DNA of 64,000 bases from Lachnospiraceae bacterium. GTDB lineage: Bacteria > Bacillota > Clostridia > Lachnospirales > Lachnospiraceae. Shown here one piece after another: positions 25,447 to 33,165 of the stretch. The notes under the pieces were generated by a model. That model saw only the letters and a list, made by a program, of their open reading frames with translations, was not told the origin of the DNA and made no database searches. The DNA is taken from assembly GCA_017483735.1 (NCBI GenBank), contig JAFUVF010000058.1, positions 62,001-126,000 on the forward strand. The letters run 5' to 3'. The translations under genes and the position numbers were made by a program. The first letter of the stretch is position 1; each line of letters starts with the position of its first letter.

Positions 25447-26082
25447 ATGCAGACAGACAGAATAAAGGTAAACAGTAACGGCAATGGGATTGAGAGAGCC
25501 TTGGACGAGGCATCAAAATTTGCATCATATATTGAGCTGGACAGGAGTAAAGCCCTGAGAATACGGCTTCTTTCCGAGGAAACAATGGGAATGGTAAGCA
25601 CCATTACAGAGGATTTTGAAGCGGAGTTTTGGATAGAGGGCTCTAAGGATGAGGTGTGCAGCATACACCTTCTTGCCAATACAAGGATGAATTCCGAAAA
25701 GAAGCAGGAGCTCATAGCTGCCTCCACAGACAAAAAGAATGCTGCGGCAAAGGGGTTTATGGGAAAAATAAAGGAGATAATCGAGAATGGACTCTACGGA
25801 ATAAACGATATAGAGCAGCTTAATGAAGCCTACGGCGGGGCTATGCTTATGTACGGCTCTATGGGCGCCGCCGATTTCGAGAATGCCGCAATGCGTTCCT
25901 GCGTAACTCTCTGGTCCCTCGAAAAATACAAAAACAGTATCGGCGAAGCAAAGGACACCGACGAAGCAGCCGGGGAAGCTTGGGATGAGCTTGAAAAGTC
26001 AATCGTCGCAAGCCTTGCGGATGATGTAAGGGTTGCCATAAGCGGCGACAAGGTGGAGATGGTAATAGAGAAGAAGTTCTAA
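25447..26082 (+). CDS. Conserved protein with a degenerate GHKL-ATPase-like N-terminus
   Basis: A soluble protein of 211 residues without signal peptide or membrane helix. Residues 15-75 (LDEASKFASYIELDRSKALR, then IRLLSEETMGMVSTI) resemble the N-box helix of anti-sigma-factor-type GHKL ATPases, but the usual Asn is not in place and I see no clear G1/G2 boxes. A distinctive middle part reads KNAAAKGFMGKIKEI and the C-terminal part SIVASLADDVRVAISGDKVEM. I recall similar proteins as uncharacterised 'ATP-binding' entries in gut Clostridia. AGGAGG precedes the ATG. It is a single gene with its own promoter and a strong terminator. No function is assigned. Confidence 0.75.
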   Translation: MQTDRIKVNSNGNGIERALDEASKFASYIELDRSKALRIRLLSEETMGMVSTITEDFEAEFWIEGSKDEVCSIHLLANTRMNSEKKQELIAASTDKKNAAAKGFMGKIKEIIENGLYGINDIEQLNEAYGGAMLMYGSMGAADFENAAMRSCVTLWSLEKYKNSIGEAKDTDEAAGEAWDELEKSIVASLADDVRVAISGDKVEMVIEKKF

Positions 26083-26099
26083 GTAAGAGAGCTACGATG

Positions 26100-26148
26100 A
26101 AAAACAACGGTTTCAAACCTTAATGACAGGCCAGAAACCGTTGTTTTT
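26100..26148. terminator. Bidirectional intrinsic terminator
   Basis: Perfect 15-bp arms, AAAAACAACGGTTTC (26100-26114) and its complement (26134-26148), around a 19-base loop. A T-run lies on either strand, so it ends both the gene at 25447 and the opp transcript. Confidence 0.85.
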
Positions 26149-26171
26149 ACTTCATTTGTTATATGTTGCGT

Positions 26172-28388
26172 TTACTTGCTTCCGTACATAAAATACCAGT
26201 ATCCGTAAGGTGAATGCCAGGTACCATTAAGGTTAGTCTTCTGGAGATAGAAATCATTATAATAAGCAATAGGAGCCATGGCCGCATCGTTAAGTGCTAT
26301 CTGCTCAGCTTCGTGAAGCTTTTTATAGTGCTCTGAAAGATCGGTCGTATTCCTTGCGTCATCAACAGCCTTGTCAAAATCCGGATTGGAATACTTACCG
26401 TCGTTATTGCCGTTTCCGGTTTCAAGAAGATTTATCATATTTGAAGGATCGTCCCAGTCATACACCCAGCCGTTACGAGCCACATCAAAATTGCCCGCTC
26501 TCCTGTCAGCCGTGACTGTCTTCCACTCCTGAATATTTATCGTCATCGTGATGCCAAGCTCTCCCCATGCGCCCTGCAGATACTCTGCCACAGCCTTATG
26601 ATAGCCCGCATCATTGGTAAGATAGGCTATCTCAGGGAAGCCTGCGCCATCGGGATATCCTGCCTCTGCAAGAAGTGACTTTGCCTTTTCAAGATCTGCC
26701 TCATAGTTAGTGACATCAAAATGATCTCCGTATTCCCCGGTAGTAACTTCTTCGAAAGAAGAACCGTCAGCTTCATCAGAAACGCCGGGACCTACGAAGT
26801 TCTTCGCCGGCGTGTATGTGCCCTGCATTATCGTATCAGCAACATAAGCCCTGTCTATAGCGAGCGAAAGCGCCTCACGTACCTTGACGTTGTCAAAAGG
26901 CGCTCTCTGTGTATTGAACGTAATATAATATGTGCCCATGATAGGCTCGATATGAAACTCCTCGTTACCCTCAAGTGAAGGTATCTCCTCCGTAGGCACG
27001 TCCTTTATCATGTCGAGTTCGCCGTTCTGATATGCGGAATACGAAGCATTGGGATCCTCGATAAGATGCCATGTGATAGTATCGAACGTGATATTAGCTG
27101 CGTCCCAGTAGTTAGGATTCTTTGTGAATACGATCTGCGCTCCATCCGTATACTCAGTCATATAATAAGGACCATCCGTAATATAAGTCTCGGGCTTTGT
27201 AGTCCATGATTCTCCGTTAGACTCTATGGTAGCCTTCTGTACGGGAACCATTACAGCGAAAGCGCATATCTTATCAAAATACACGCAAGGACTCTTAAGC
27301 TCAACCACGAAGGTATTAGTGTCAGGAGCAGATACCGCAAGTGCGTCAAGGTTTCCCTCGGAAGCCTCGTCATAGCCCTTTATATAGTTCAAAAGGTCAT
27401 ATCCGTAGGGAGCTGCTGTATTTGGATCGGCAACCCTCTTCCATGAATGCTCTCCCTCAAACTGAGTCGCCTCAGGTTTACGCTCAAGGCATATCTTCAT
27501 GCATGAATCACATCTGGGAGCAAAAGGACATCCCTTGGGCGGATTAAGAAGATCCACAGGCTGTCCCTCTATCGGTACAAGCTTTGAATACTCCTTTTCT
27601 TGAAATTTAGGAATGGACTTTAATAAGCCTTTAGTATATTCATGCCGGGGATTATAGAAAATATCATCCACCGTGCCGTACTCGACTATCTCTCCCGCAT
27701 ACATCACGGCTACATTATCGCACATTGAAGCTACGACGCCAAGATCATGCGTGATAAGGATTATGCCCATTCCCAGTTTATCCTTAAGCTCATTCATAAG
27801 CTCAAGGATCTGTGCCTGTATCGTGACATCAAGCGCTGTCGTAGGCTCGTCCGCTATCAGAAGCTTCGGCTCACAGGCAAGCGCTATCGCTATCATAATC
27901 CTCTGTCTCATACCGCCGGATAGCTCATGCGGATACTGCTTTAATCTCTTATCAGGTTCATTTATCCCGACTAATGTAAGCAGCTCTCTAGCCCTGTCCT
28001 TAGCCTCCGCCTTAGTTTTATTACCATGTGTGCGCACAGCCTCTTCTATCTGATTTCCAATTGTATATACAGGGTTGAGGGACGTCATCGGATCCTGGAA
28101 GATAATGCTTATCTCCTTGCCTCTGATCGCTCTTATCTCATTCTCCGTCATCTGATCTATGCGGTGTCCGTTGAAATTAATCTCTCCACCGATTATCTTA
28201 CCGTTATCGGCAGTAAGCCCCATCAGAGAATAAGCCGTTACCGACTTACCGGAGCCGGATTCACCGACTATGCCTAAGACCTCTCCCTCCTTCATACGAA
28301 TAGAGACATCATTCAATGCCTTTACTTCGCCTGCGGGAGTAAAGAATGAAAGCTTTTCATGTTTTATATCTACTAAATAATCGCTCAT
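26172..28388 (-). CDS. In-frame fusion of oligopeptide ABC ATPase (OppD) to the C-terminal part of an OppA-type binding protein
   Basis: One open frame of 738 codons. Residues 1-314 are an almost complete OppD: Walker A GESGSGKS (42-49), signature LSGGMRQR (156-163), Walker B LLIADEPT (176-183), H-loop ITHD and the C-terminal Cys-rich oligopeptide motif GCPFAPRCDSCMKIC. From about residue 315 the chain is an OppA-type solute-binding protein (WKRVADPNTAAPYGYDLL onward) that lacks its first part, including signal peptide and lipobox. It runs to a normal C-terminus (YYNDFYLQKTNL). The junction lies near 27430-27450. A cytoplasmic ATPase joined to an extracellular binding domain makes no topological sense, and oppF is missing. 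The simplest reading is a deletion between oppD and a downstream oppA that removed oppF, or a misassembly. The reading frame across the junction is open, so a chimeric protein could be made. Confidence 0.9.
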   Translation of the reverse strand: MSDYLVDIKHEKLSFFTPAGEVKALNDVSIRMKEGEVLGIVGESGSGKSVTAYSLMGLTADNGKIIGGEINFNGHRIDQMTENEIRAIRGKEISIIFQDPMTSLNPVYTIGNQIEEAVRTHGNKTKAEAKDRARELLTLVGINEPDKRLKQYPHELSGGMRQRIMIAIALACEPKLLIADEPTTALDVTIQAQILELMNELKDKLGMGIILITHDLGVVASMCDNVAVMYAGEIVEYGTVDDIFYNPRHEYTKGLLKSIPKFQEKEYSKLVPIEGQPVDLLNPPKGCPFAPRCDSCMKICLERKPEATQFEGEHSWKRVADPNTAAPYGYDLLNYIKGYDEASEGNLDALAVSAPDTNTFVVELKSPCVYFDKICAFAVMVPVQKATIESNGESWTTKPETYITDGPYYMTEYTDGAQIVFTKNPNYWDAANITFDTITWHLIEDPNASYSAYQNGELDMIKDVPTEEIPSLEGNEEFHIEPIMGTYYITFNTQRAPFDNVKVREALSLAIDRAYVADTIMQGTYTPAKNFVGPGVSDEADGSSFEEVTTGEYGDHFDVTNYEADLEKAKSLLAEAGYPDGAGFPEIAYLTNDAGYHKAVAEYLQGAWGELGITMTINIQEWKTVTADRRAGNFDVARNGWVYDWDDPSNMINLLETGNGNNDGKYSNPDFDKAVDDARNTTDLSEHYKKLHEAEQIALNDAAMAPIAYYNDFYLQKTNLNGTWHSPYGYWYFMYGSK

Positions 28389-28442
28389 ATGACGCCTTTT
28401 GTTAATATTTCAAATATCCTCTTTTGCCGCAATAAACATCCA

Positions 28443-29483
28443 TCACTTCTTCATCTTAGGATCGAAGGCATCCCTAAGTCCGTCTCCCAAAAGGTTGAAG
28501 CTGAGTATGATAATAAATATCATAAACGCCGGTGCGAAAAGCTTTTCCGGGAAGGTCTGCAGACCGTTCAAAGCGGCAGACGCAAGCGAGCCGAGCGACG
28601 GCATGGGAGCCTGCACGCCAAGCCCTAAGAAGCTTAGAAATGACTCCGTAAAAATCGAAGACGGTATCTGTAATGTAGTTGTGACAATAAGTGTCCCGAT
28701 ACAGTTCGTGATAAGATGCTTCTTTATTATCCTGCCATTAGTAGCGCCCAAAGCCTTCGCTGCAGTCACGTATTCATTCTGCTTCAATACCATTATCTGC
28801 CCGCGGACAATACGGGCCATTCCTACCCAGTATAAAAGAGCGAAGACAAGGAACATAGAAACCATATTAGGTCCAAGAGCCGTTATCCAGCCGAAGCCCG
28901 GAAGCTTCGAAAGATCCTGCAGGGGATATTTCAGAACCTGTGCGAGTAATATGATGATAAGTACATCCGGCACAGTGTACAATATATCTACTATTCTCAT
29001 CATAACCATATCGACCTTGCCGCCGAAGTACCCGGATACAGCGCCATAGATAGAGCCGATAAGTAAAATCAGAGCCGAAGCTATGATACCGACAGTAAGC
29101 GACACCCTCGCTCCCACCAGAACTCTTATGGTGTAATCCCTTCCGTTCTGGTCAGTGCCAAGAAAGTGTGGAAATACGCTCTCACCGGCTTCCATGCGCG
29201 CAAGCTCTGTCTTAGAGTATTCCATCGGCTTAAGCCTCTCCGAGCCCTTCATCTGCTGCTCATAAGCATAGGGATAGAATACCGGCACAATGAAAGCAAG
29301 TATTATGATAAAGATAACTATAATAAGCGCCGTCATGGCTATCTTATTCTTCCTGAAGCGTCTGAAGCCGTCCTCCCAGAAGCTGACGGACTTGCGCATC
29401 ACAACAAGCGACTCCTTCTCCTCAACGGTAGCCGGTACGAAATCGTCAACATTAAGCTGTAGGGATAATGGATTCTTATTCAT
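28443..29483 (-). CDS. oppC: Oligopeptide ABC transporter permease OppC
   Basis: The second permease of a peptide importer, 346 residues with six helices. A cytoplasmic N-terminus of about 45 residues (ending FRRFRKNKIAM) is typical of OppC. The extracellular loop with HFLGTDQNGRDYTIRVL and the EAA coupling motif (VTAAKALGATNGRIIKKHL) are intact. It overlaps oppB by four bases (ATGA). The fused oppD-oppA frame starts 54 bases further on. The permease looks functional, but with a truncated binding protein and no oppF in the window the importer is probably inactive or depends on subunits encoded elsewhere. Confidence 0.93.
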   Translation of the reverse strand: MNKNPLSLQLNVDDFVPATVEEKESLVVMRKSVSFWEDGFRRFRKNKIAMTALIIVIFIIILAFIVPVFYPYAYEQQMKGSERLKPMEYSKTELARMEAGESVFPHFLGTDQNGRDYTIRVLVGARVSLTVGIIASALILLIGSIYGAVSGYFGGKVDMVMMRIVDILYTVPDVLIIILLAQVLKYPLQDLSKLPGFGWITALGPNMVSMFLVFALLYWVGMARIVRGQIMVLKQNEYVTAAKALGATNGRIIKKHLITNCIGTLIVTTTLQIPSSIFTESFLSFLGLGVQAPMPSLGSLASAALNGLQTFPEKLFAPAFMIFIIILSFNLLGDGLRDAFDPKMKK

Positions 29484-30397
29484 TTCAGCTTTATCCTTGG
29501 ATCTATGAATGCATAAGCAATATCAACTATCACGTTCATAATTATGATGAAGCAGGCAAGGAAAATAGTGGTTCCCATAATGAGCGGATAATCCCTTGAG
29601 GGTATCGCACTAACAAACTCATGCCCAAGCCCCGGTATCGTGAATATCTTCTCTATGATAAAGCTTCCGGTCATAAGGGAAGCTAACAGCGGCCCAAGAT
29701 ATGTCACTACCGGAAGTATCGCATTCCTTAACGCATGCTTAAATATAGACTTGAAAACCGACACGCCCTTTGCTCTGGCAGTCCTCATATAATCCTGCCC
29801 TATGACGTCAAGCATCGAAGATCTCATAAGGCGGGCTATATAACAGGCAGGATACAGCGATAAAGCAATTACCGGCATTATATAGCTTTTAGGAGAATCA
29901 AGTCCCAAAGACGGAAGCAGCTTCAGCTTCACAGAAAGTATATACATCATAAGCGTGGATGTGAGGAAGCTTGGTATAGCAATGCCTCCCGTAGAAAATA
30001 CTATGATGATGTTATCAACTGTCTTTCCCCGTCTATATGCGGCTACAGAGCCCAAAGGCACGCCTATAAGCACCGCCACAAGCACCGCTATACCGCCGAG
30101 CCTCGCTGACACAGGGAATTTGTTCTTTATAATTTCCGTTACGGTAAAGCCTCTCTTCTTCAACGAGACCCCCATATCGCCGTGAAGCAACCCCCCCATG
30201 TAGGTCAGATACTGCTGAAATAAAGGCTTATCAAGACCATACTTGGCTTCCATAGCCTGCTGTGCCTGTGGAGTTACGGCCTTCTCCGAGAGAAACGGAC
30301 CGCCGGGGACTAAATTCATTATAAAGAAAGTAAGCGTTGCAACAATGAACGCTGTAATTATTCCTATGAAAATCCTTTTTATAATATATTTAACCAT
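29480..30397 (-). CDS. oppB: Oligopeptide ABC transporter permease OppB
   Basis: The first permease of the peptide importer, 305 residues. It starts MVKYIIKRIFIGIIT, as OppB and DppB proteins do. The periplasmic-side loop NLVPGGPFLSEKA, the motif KYGLDKPLFQQYLTYM and the EAA motif (YMRTARAKGVSVFKSIFKHAL) are intact. The ATG has no recognisable ribosome site, and the 139 bases between it and tRNA-Pro are filled by repeats and an imperfect palindrome, with no clear promoter. Expression may therefore depend on read-through from the tRNA promoter. Confidence 0.92.
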   Translation of the reverse strand: MVKYIIKRIFIGIITAFIVATLTFFIMNLVPGGPFLSEKAVTPQAQQAMEAKYGLDKPLFQQYLTYMGGLLHGDMGVSLKKRGFTVTEIIKNKFPVSARLGGIAVLVAVLIGVPLGSVAAYRRGKTVDNIIIVFSTGGIAIPSFLTSTLMMYILSVKLKLLPSLGLDSPKSYIMPVIALSLYPACYIARLMRSSMLDVIGQDYMRTARAKGVSVFKSIFKHALRNAILPVVTYLGPLLASLMTGSFIIEKIFTIPGLGHEFVSAIPSRDYPLIMGTTIFLACFIIIMNVIVDIAYAFIDPRIKLK

Positions 30398-30436
30398 CAG
30401 TCATAATCGCAGTGCTTAGCGGATAAGGTTTATTAC

Positions 30437-30539
30437 CTTCGTGAACAGGTTCTAAATATCGTGCGCAATGTCGCGCCGATAATAACAACCTGTAATCACT
30501 CGAAGCAAGGGCTTCTTCGTGAACAGGTTCTAAATATCG
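30437..30539 (-). repeat. 25-base direct repeat beside tRNA-Pro
   Basis: Identical 25-base copies at 30437-30461 and 30515-30539 (plus strand: CTTCGTGAACAGGTTC, then TAAATATCG). The second copy runs three bases into the 3' end of tRNA-Pro. The first copy is also followed by a GCGC tract like that of the tRNA acceptor. Their offset is 78 bases. Confidence 0.85.
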
Positions 30540-30547
30540 GCGCGACA
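30469..30547. repeat. 79-base imperfect palindrome ending in the tRNA-Pro acceptor
   Basis: Outer arms TGTCGCGCCGAT (30469-30480) and ATCGGCGCGACA (30536-30547) are perfect 12-base inverted copies; the second is the 3' end of tRNA-Pro on the minus strand. Inside are AACCTGT/ACAGGTT (30487-30493, 30523-30529), TCAC/GTGA and GAAGC/GCTTC, with short internal loops. A transcript running past the tRNA could pair the acceptor 3' strand with this copy in place of the acceptor 5' strand. Confidence 0.8.
30490..30526 (+). repeat. Palindromic element, copy 2
   Basis: 37 bases starting CTGTAATCACTCG and ending TGAACAG, with core stem GAAGC/GCTTC. It matches the element at 2036-2071 at both ends while the core stem has changed on both sides. 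It forms the heart of the larger palindrome at 30469-30547. Confidence 0.65.
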
Positions 30548-30610
30548 GGATTCGAACCTGCGACCTCGGCGTCCCGAACGCCGCGCTCTACCAAGCTGAG
30601 CCACGCGCCG
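30537..30610 (-). tRNA. tRNA-Pro (CGG)
   Basis: 74 bases with full cloverleaf: acceptor CGGCGCG/CGCGCCG, D-stem GCTC/GAGC, anticodon stem CGGCG/CGCCG with loop TTCGGGA (anticodon CGG, plus-strand 30574-30576), T-stem GCAGG/CCTGT with loop TTCGAAT, and discriminator A. CCA is not encoded. Its 3' end is part of a palindrome and a direct repeat. Confidence 0.95.
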
Positions 30611-30639
30611 CTGTGTGCCGTCAATTAAGGCACTAGACA

Positions 30640-30668
30640 ATATTATTAAACTTTTTGATTATTGTCAA
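30640..30668 (-). promoter_or_regulatory. Promoter of tRNA-Pro
   Basis: Minus strand: consensus TTGACA (30663-30668), 17-base spacer, TAATAT (30640-30645). The expected start point is about 23 bases before the tRNA. The -35 box and spacer lie within the last codons of the MATE gene. Confidence 0.7.
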
Positions 30669-31995
30669 GTCTTTTGAGAAGCCATAGCGCAAAGAACAGT
30701 GCGGGGAGAAAAGTCAGCACGTACGCCAGGGGCTGCGCCTCCTGTATGCCGTATAATCCACGGAAGTGTTCAAGGATTATAAGCAGAGGTACGAAAAACA
30801 CTCCGCTTCTGCAGGCGGAGAGGAAGGATGCCCCGAAACGATGTCCGGTGGACTGGAAGAGCATTTCCGTAACCATGGTAAGAGGCAGGAAAAACAGTGC
30901 CCCGCAGTGGAGGCGGAGAGCTCTCGTTCCGATTTCTATAACTGTTGCATCATTTCGGAATACCGATATCAGGCTTCCTGAAAATATAAACACAAATATC
31001 AGACCTACAGTCATAAGTCCCTCCCCGAGGAGGAAGGTAAACCAGAAGCCCTGACGCACCCTCTCGTATTTCTTGGCTCCGAAGTTAAAGGCAGCCACCG
31101 GCTGATAGCCCTGTCCGATGCCGAGAGCGATCGCAAATATAAAGAAGGAGATCCTGCTTACGATACTCATGGCGGCTACCGCCTCATCCCCGTAGGAGCC
31201 GGCCAGATAATTTAATATTATTGTAGCAACGCTTCCAAGTCCCTGTCTTAAGAGGCTGGGAAGTCCGGTGGTTGCAATATCGGGTATGAGCCGTGCGTTG
31301 AATTCCTTAAGGCTGAGCTTTGAGGTAGTGTTTCCGGACAGGAACATATAGAGCAGTATGGAAAAGCTTACCATCTGGCTTAGCATTGTGGAGAGTCCTG
31401 CCCCTGCGATTCCCATTTTGAGGGCAAACATAAATATGGGGTCTCCGATGATGTTTAAGAAGCCTCCGGTCATCAGCCCCACCATTCCGAGGCTTGCCTT
31501 CCCCTCGTATCTCAAAAAATTGTTAAGGGAAAAGCTGGCGGTCATAAAGGGAGCCGCAACGAGAATATAGCGTATATATGTCTTTGCATAGGGAGCTATG
31601 GTGTCGGTGCTTCCTAAAAACATAACCACCTTATCCAAAAAGGCAAAGGTCACAAGGGATATAATAAGTCCCATTATAAATGCGCTGAAGAACCCTGTCG
31701 AAGCTGTCTTAGTGGCATCGTCATTTTTCTTTGCCCCCAGCATTCGGGAGAGCATACTGCCGCCGCCCTGTCCGAACATAAAGCCGAAGGATTGTATTAT
31801 GGACATAAAGCCGAATACGATACCGACGGCGCCGGAAGCGGAATTGCCAAGCTGCCCAACAAAGGCTGTATCTGCGAGATTATAAATGTTTGTGACAAGC
31901 ATACTTAAGACTGTGGGTATGGAAAGAGTGATTATGAGCTTTGGCACCGGGGTCTGTGTAAGCTTTTCGTATTGTGACATTTTCTTTTCTGCCAT
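30646..31995 (-). CDS. MATE-family multidrug/Na+ antiporter (MepA-like)
   Basis: Exports cationic drugs or metabolites in exchange for Na+ or H+. 449 residues with twelve helices in two similar halves. MATE features are PKLIITLSIPTVLSMLVTN at the N-terminus, LADTAFVGQLGNSASGAVG, the pairing loop MFGQGGGSMLSRMLGAKKNDD, and in the second half SIVSRISFFIFAIALGIGQGYQPVAAFNFGAKKYERVRQ in two adjacent conserved segments. It is a single gene. The ribosome site before the ATG at 31995 is weak; an internal ATG five codons later is possible. Its 3' end holds the tRNA-Pro promoter. Confidence 0.92.
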   Translation of the reverse strand: MAEKKMSQYEKLTQTPVPKLIITLSIPTVLSMLVTNIYNLADTAFVGQLGNSASGAVGIVFGFMSIIQSFGFMFGQGGGSMLSRMLGAKKNDDATKTASTGFFSAFIMGLIISLVTFAFLDKVVMFLGSTDTIAPYAKTYIRYILVAAPFMTASFSLNNFLRYEGKASLGMVGLMTGGFLNIIGDPIFMFALKMGIAGAGLSTMLSQMVSFSILLYMFLSGNTTSKLSLKEFNARLIPDIATTGLPSLLRQGLGSVATIILNYLAGSYGDEAVAAMSIVSRISFFIFAIALGIGQGYQPVAAFNFGAKKYERVRQGFWFTFLLGEGLMTVGLIFVFIFSGSLISVFRNDATVIEIGTRALRLHCGALFFLPLTMVTEMLFQSTGHRFGASFLSACRSGVFFVPLLIILEHFRGLYGIQEAQPLAYVLTFLPALFFALWLLKRLDNNQKV

Positions 31996-32105
31996 GCTTT
32001 ATCTTTTAAATAACCTGACCTTTCTTGACGAAGTCCGCAAGTATGTTGTATATTAAAGAAAGACACCAACCCCTCGGCTATTAACCGAAAAATCAGTGCC
32101 TAAAG

Positions 32106-32178
32106 TGCACCGCCAGGGGCTCGAACCCTGGACACCCTGATTAAGAGTCAGGTGCTCTACCAACTGAGCTAGCGGTGC
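32106..32178 (-). tRNA. tRNA-Lys (CTT)
   Basis: 73 bases: acceptor GCACCGC/GCGGTGC, D-stem GCTC/GAGC, anticodon stem CCTGA/TCAGG with loop CTCTTAA (anticodon CTT), T-stem CAGGG/CCCTG with loop TTCGAGC, and discriminator A. CCA is not encoded (CTT follows). Confidence 0.95.
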
Positions 32179-32212
32179 ATCCCTATGTTCGGCGTTTCAC
32201 AACGCAAGAAGT

Positions 32213-32241
32213 ATATTATCATACTAAAAACTATAATGCAA
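32213..32241 (-). promoter_or_regulatory. Promoter of tRNA-Lys
   Basis: Minus strand: TTGCAT (32236-32241), 17-base spacer, TAATAT (32213-32218). The start point is expected about 28 bases before the tRNA. Confidence 0.6.
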
Positions 32242-32295
32242 GACAAATTTTAAAAATTTTTTATATATACTTTATTTTTGGAAAGGATGCCCGAA

Positions 32296-33069
32296 ATGCC
32301 TATATTTGACACACATGCACACTATGACGACGAGGTCTTTGATGAGGACAGGGATGAGATATTGGCATCTCTTAAGCGGAGCAATATAGAAAAGGTGGTG
32401 GATATCGGCGCAAGTCTTTCATCCTGCAGGAGGGTAAAGGAGCTTGCTGACAAATACAAATTCATATATGCCGCCTTTGGCGTACACCCGGAGGAGGTAA
32501 TGGATCTGAAGGAATCCGATATGGACTGGCTCAAGCTTCAATGCAGGCACAAAAAATGCGTGGCGGTGGGAGAGATAGGGCTGGATTATCATTATGATGA
32601 TATTCCGAAGGAGGTACAGAAGAAATGGTTTGAAAGGCAGCTTGAGCTTGCAAGGGAGGTAAAAAAGCCTGTGGTCATACACTCCCGTGAGGCGGCGGAG
32701 GATACGCTTGAAATATTGAAGGCGTACCACGCAGAGGATGTGGGCGGAGTGATGCATTGCTTTTCTTACACAAAGGAGATTGCAAGGGAAGTATTGAAGA
32801 TGGGCTTTTACATCGGCATAGGCGGTGTGATAACCTTCAAGAATGCAAGAAAGATAAAGGAAGCCGTGGCGTACGCCCCGATAGAAAGCATTGTACTCGA
32901 GACGGACTGTCCTTATCTTGCGCCGGAGCCCTACAGAGGGAGCCGCAATACCTCGCTTAATCTTCCATATATTGTAAAGGCCGTGGCGGAAATCAAGGAC
33001 ATGCACCCGGATGCGGTAATCGGCATTACGTGGAGAAATGCGCACAAGCTCTTTGGGCTTAAGGAATGA
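32296..33069 (+). CDS. TatD-family metal-dependent hydrolase (DNase)
   Basis: A TIM-barrel metal hydrolase of 257 residues; TatD proteins are 3'-5' exonucleases on DNA or RNA and may also act in D-aminoacyl-tRNA quality control. Metal ligands appear in order: the HAH of FDTHAHYDD, the Glu of AVGEIGLDYHYD, His in KPVVIHSREA, His in GVMHCFSY, and Asp in LETDCPYLAPEPYRG. The ATG at 32296 is chosen because GGAAAGGA ends about seven bases upstream; an earlier ATG at 32287 abuts the same site too closely. In Bacillus and Clostridia tatD often sits with rsmA, which here is 29 kb away. Confidence 0.9.
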   Translation: MPIFDTHAHYDDEVFDEDRDEILASLKRSNIEKVVDIGASLSSCRRVKELADKYKFIYAAFGVHPEEVMDLKESDMDWLKLQCRHKKCVAVGEIGLDYHYDDIPKEVQKKWFERQLELAREVKKPVVIHSREAAEDTLEILKAYHAEDVGGVMHCFSYTKEIAREVLKMGFYIGIGGVITFKNARKIKEAVAYAPIESIVLETDCPYLAPEPYRGSRNTSLNLPYIVKAVAEIKDMHPDAVIGITWRNAHKLFGLKE

Positions 33070-33165
33070 CAGCTCTTAAATTTATATAAATTCCCGTGAA
33101 CCTGTGGAAATTATATTTAAAATGTGCTAGTATGTTATTGCACTCGCAAGTGCGGAGATTGGATT

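Noticed and set aside
30437..30539. CRISPR-like repeats beside tRNA-Pro
   Set aside because: Only two copies, the spacing is 53 bases of structured sequence and there are no cas genes.
26150..30610. Integrated element using tRNA-Pro as attachment site
   Set aside because: There is no integrase or phage gene, and the direct repeat includes only three bases of the tRNA. The longer tRNA copy is inverted, which does not fit an attachment site.
32025..32054. Plus-strand promoter TTGACG-N18-TATATT before TatD
   Set aside because: It would transcribe antisense through tRNA-Lys and is 240 bases from the nearest plus-strand gene; spacing is also long. Probably chance or noise.
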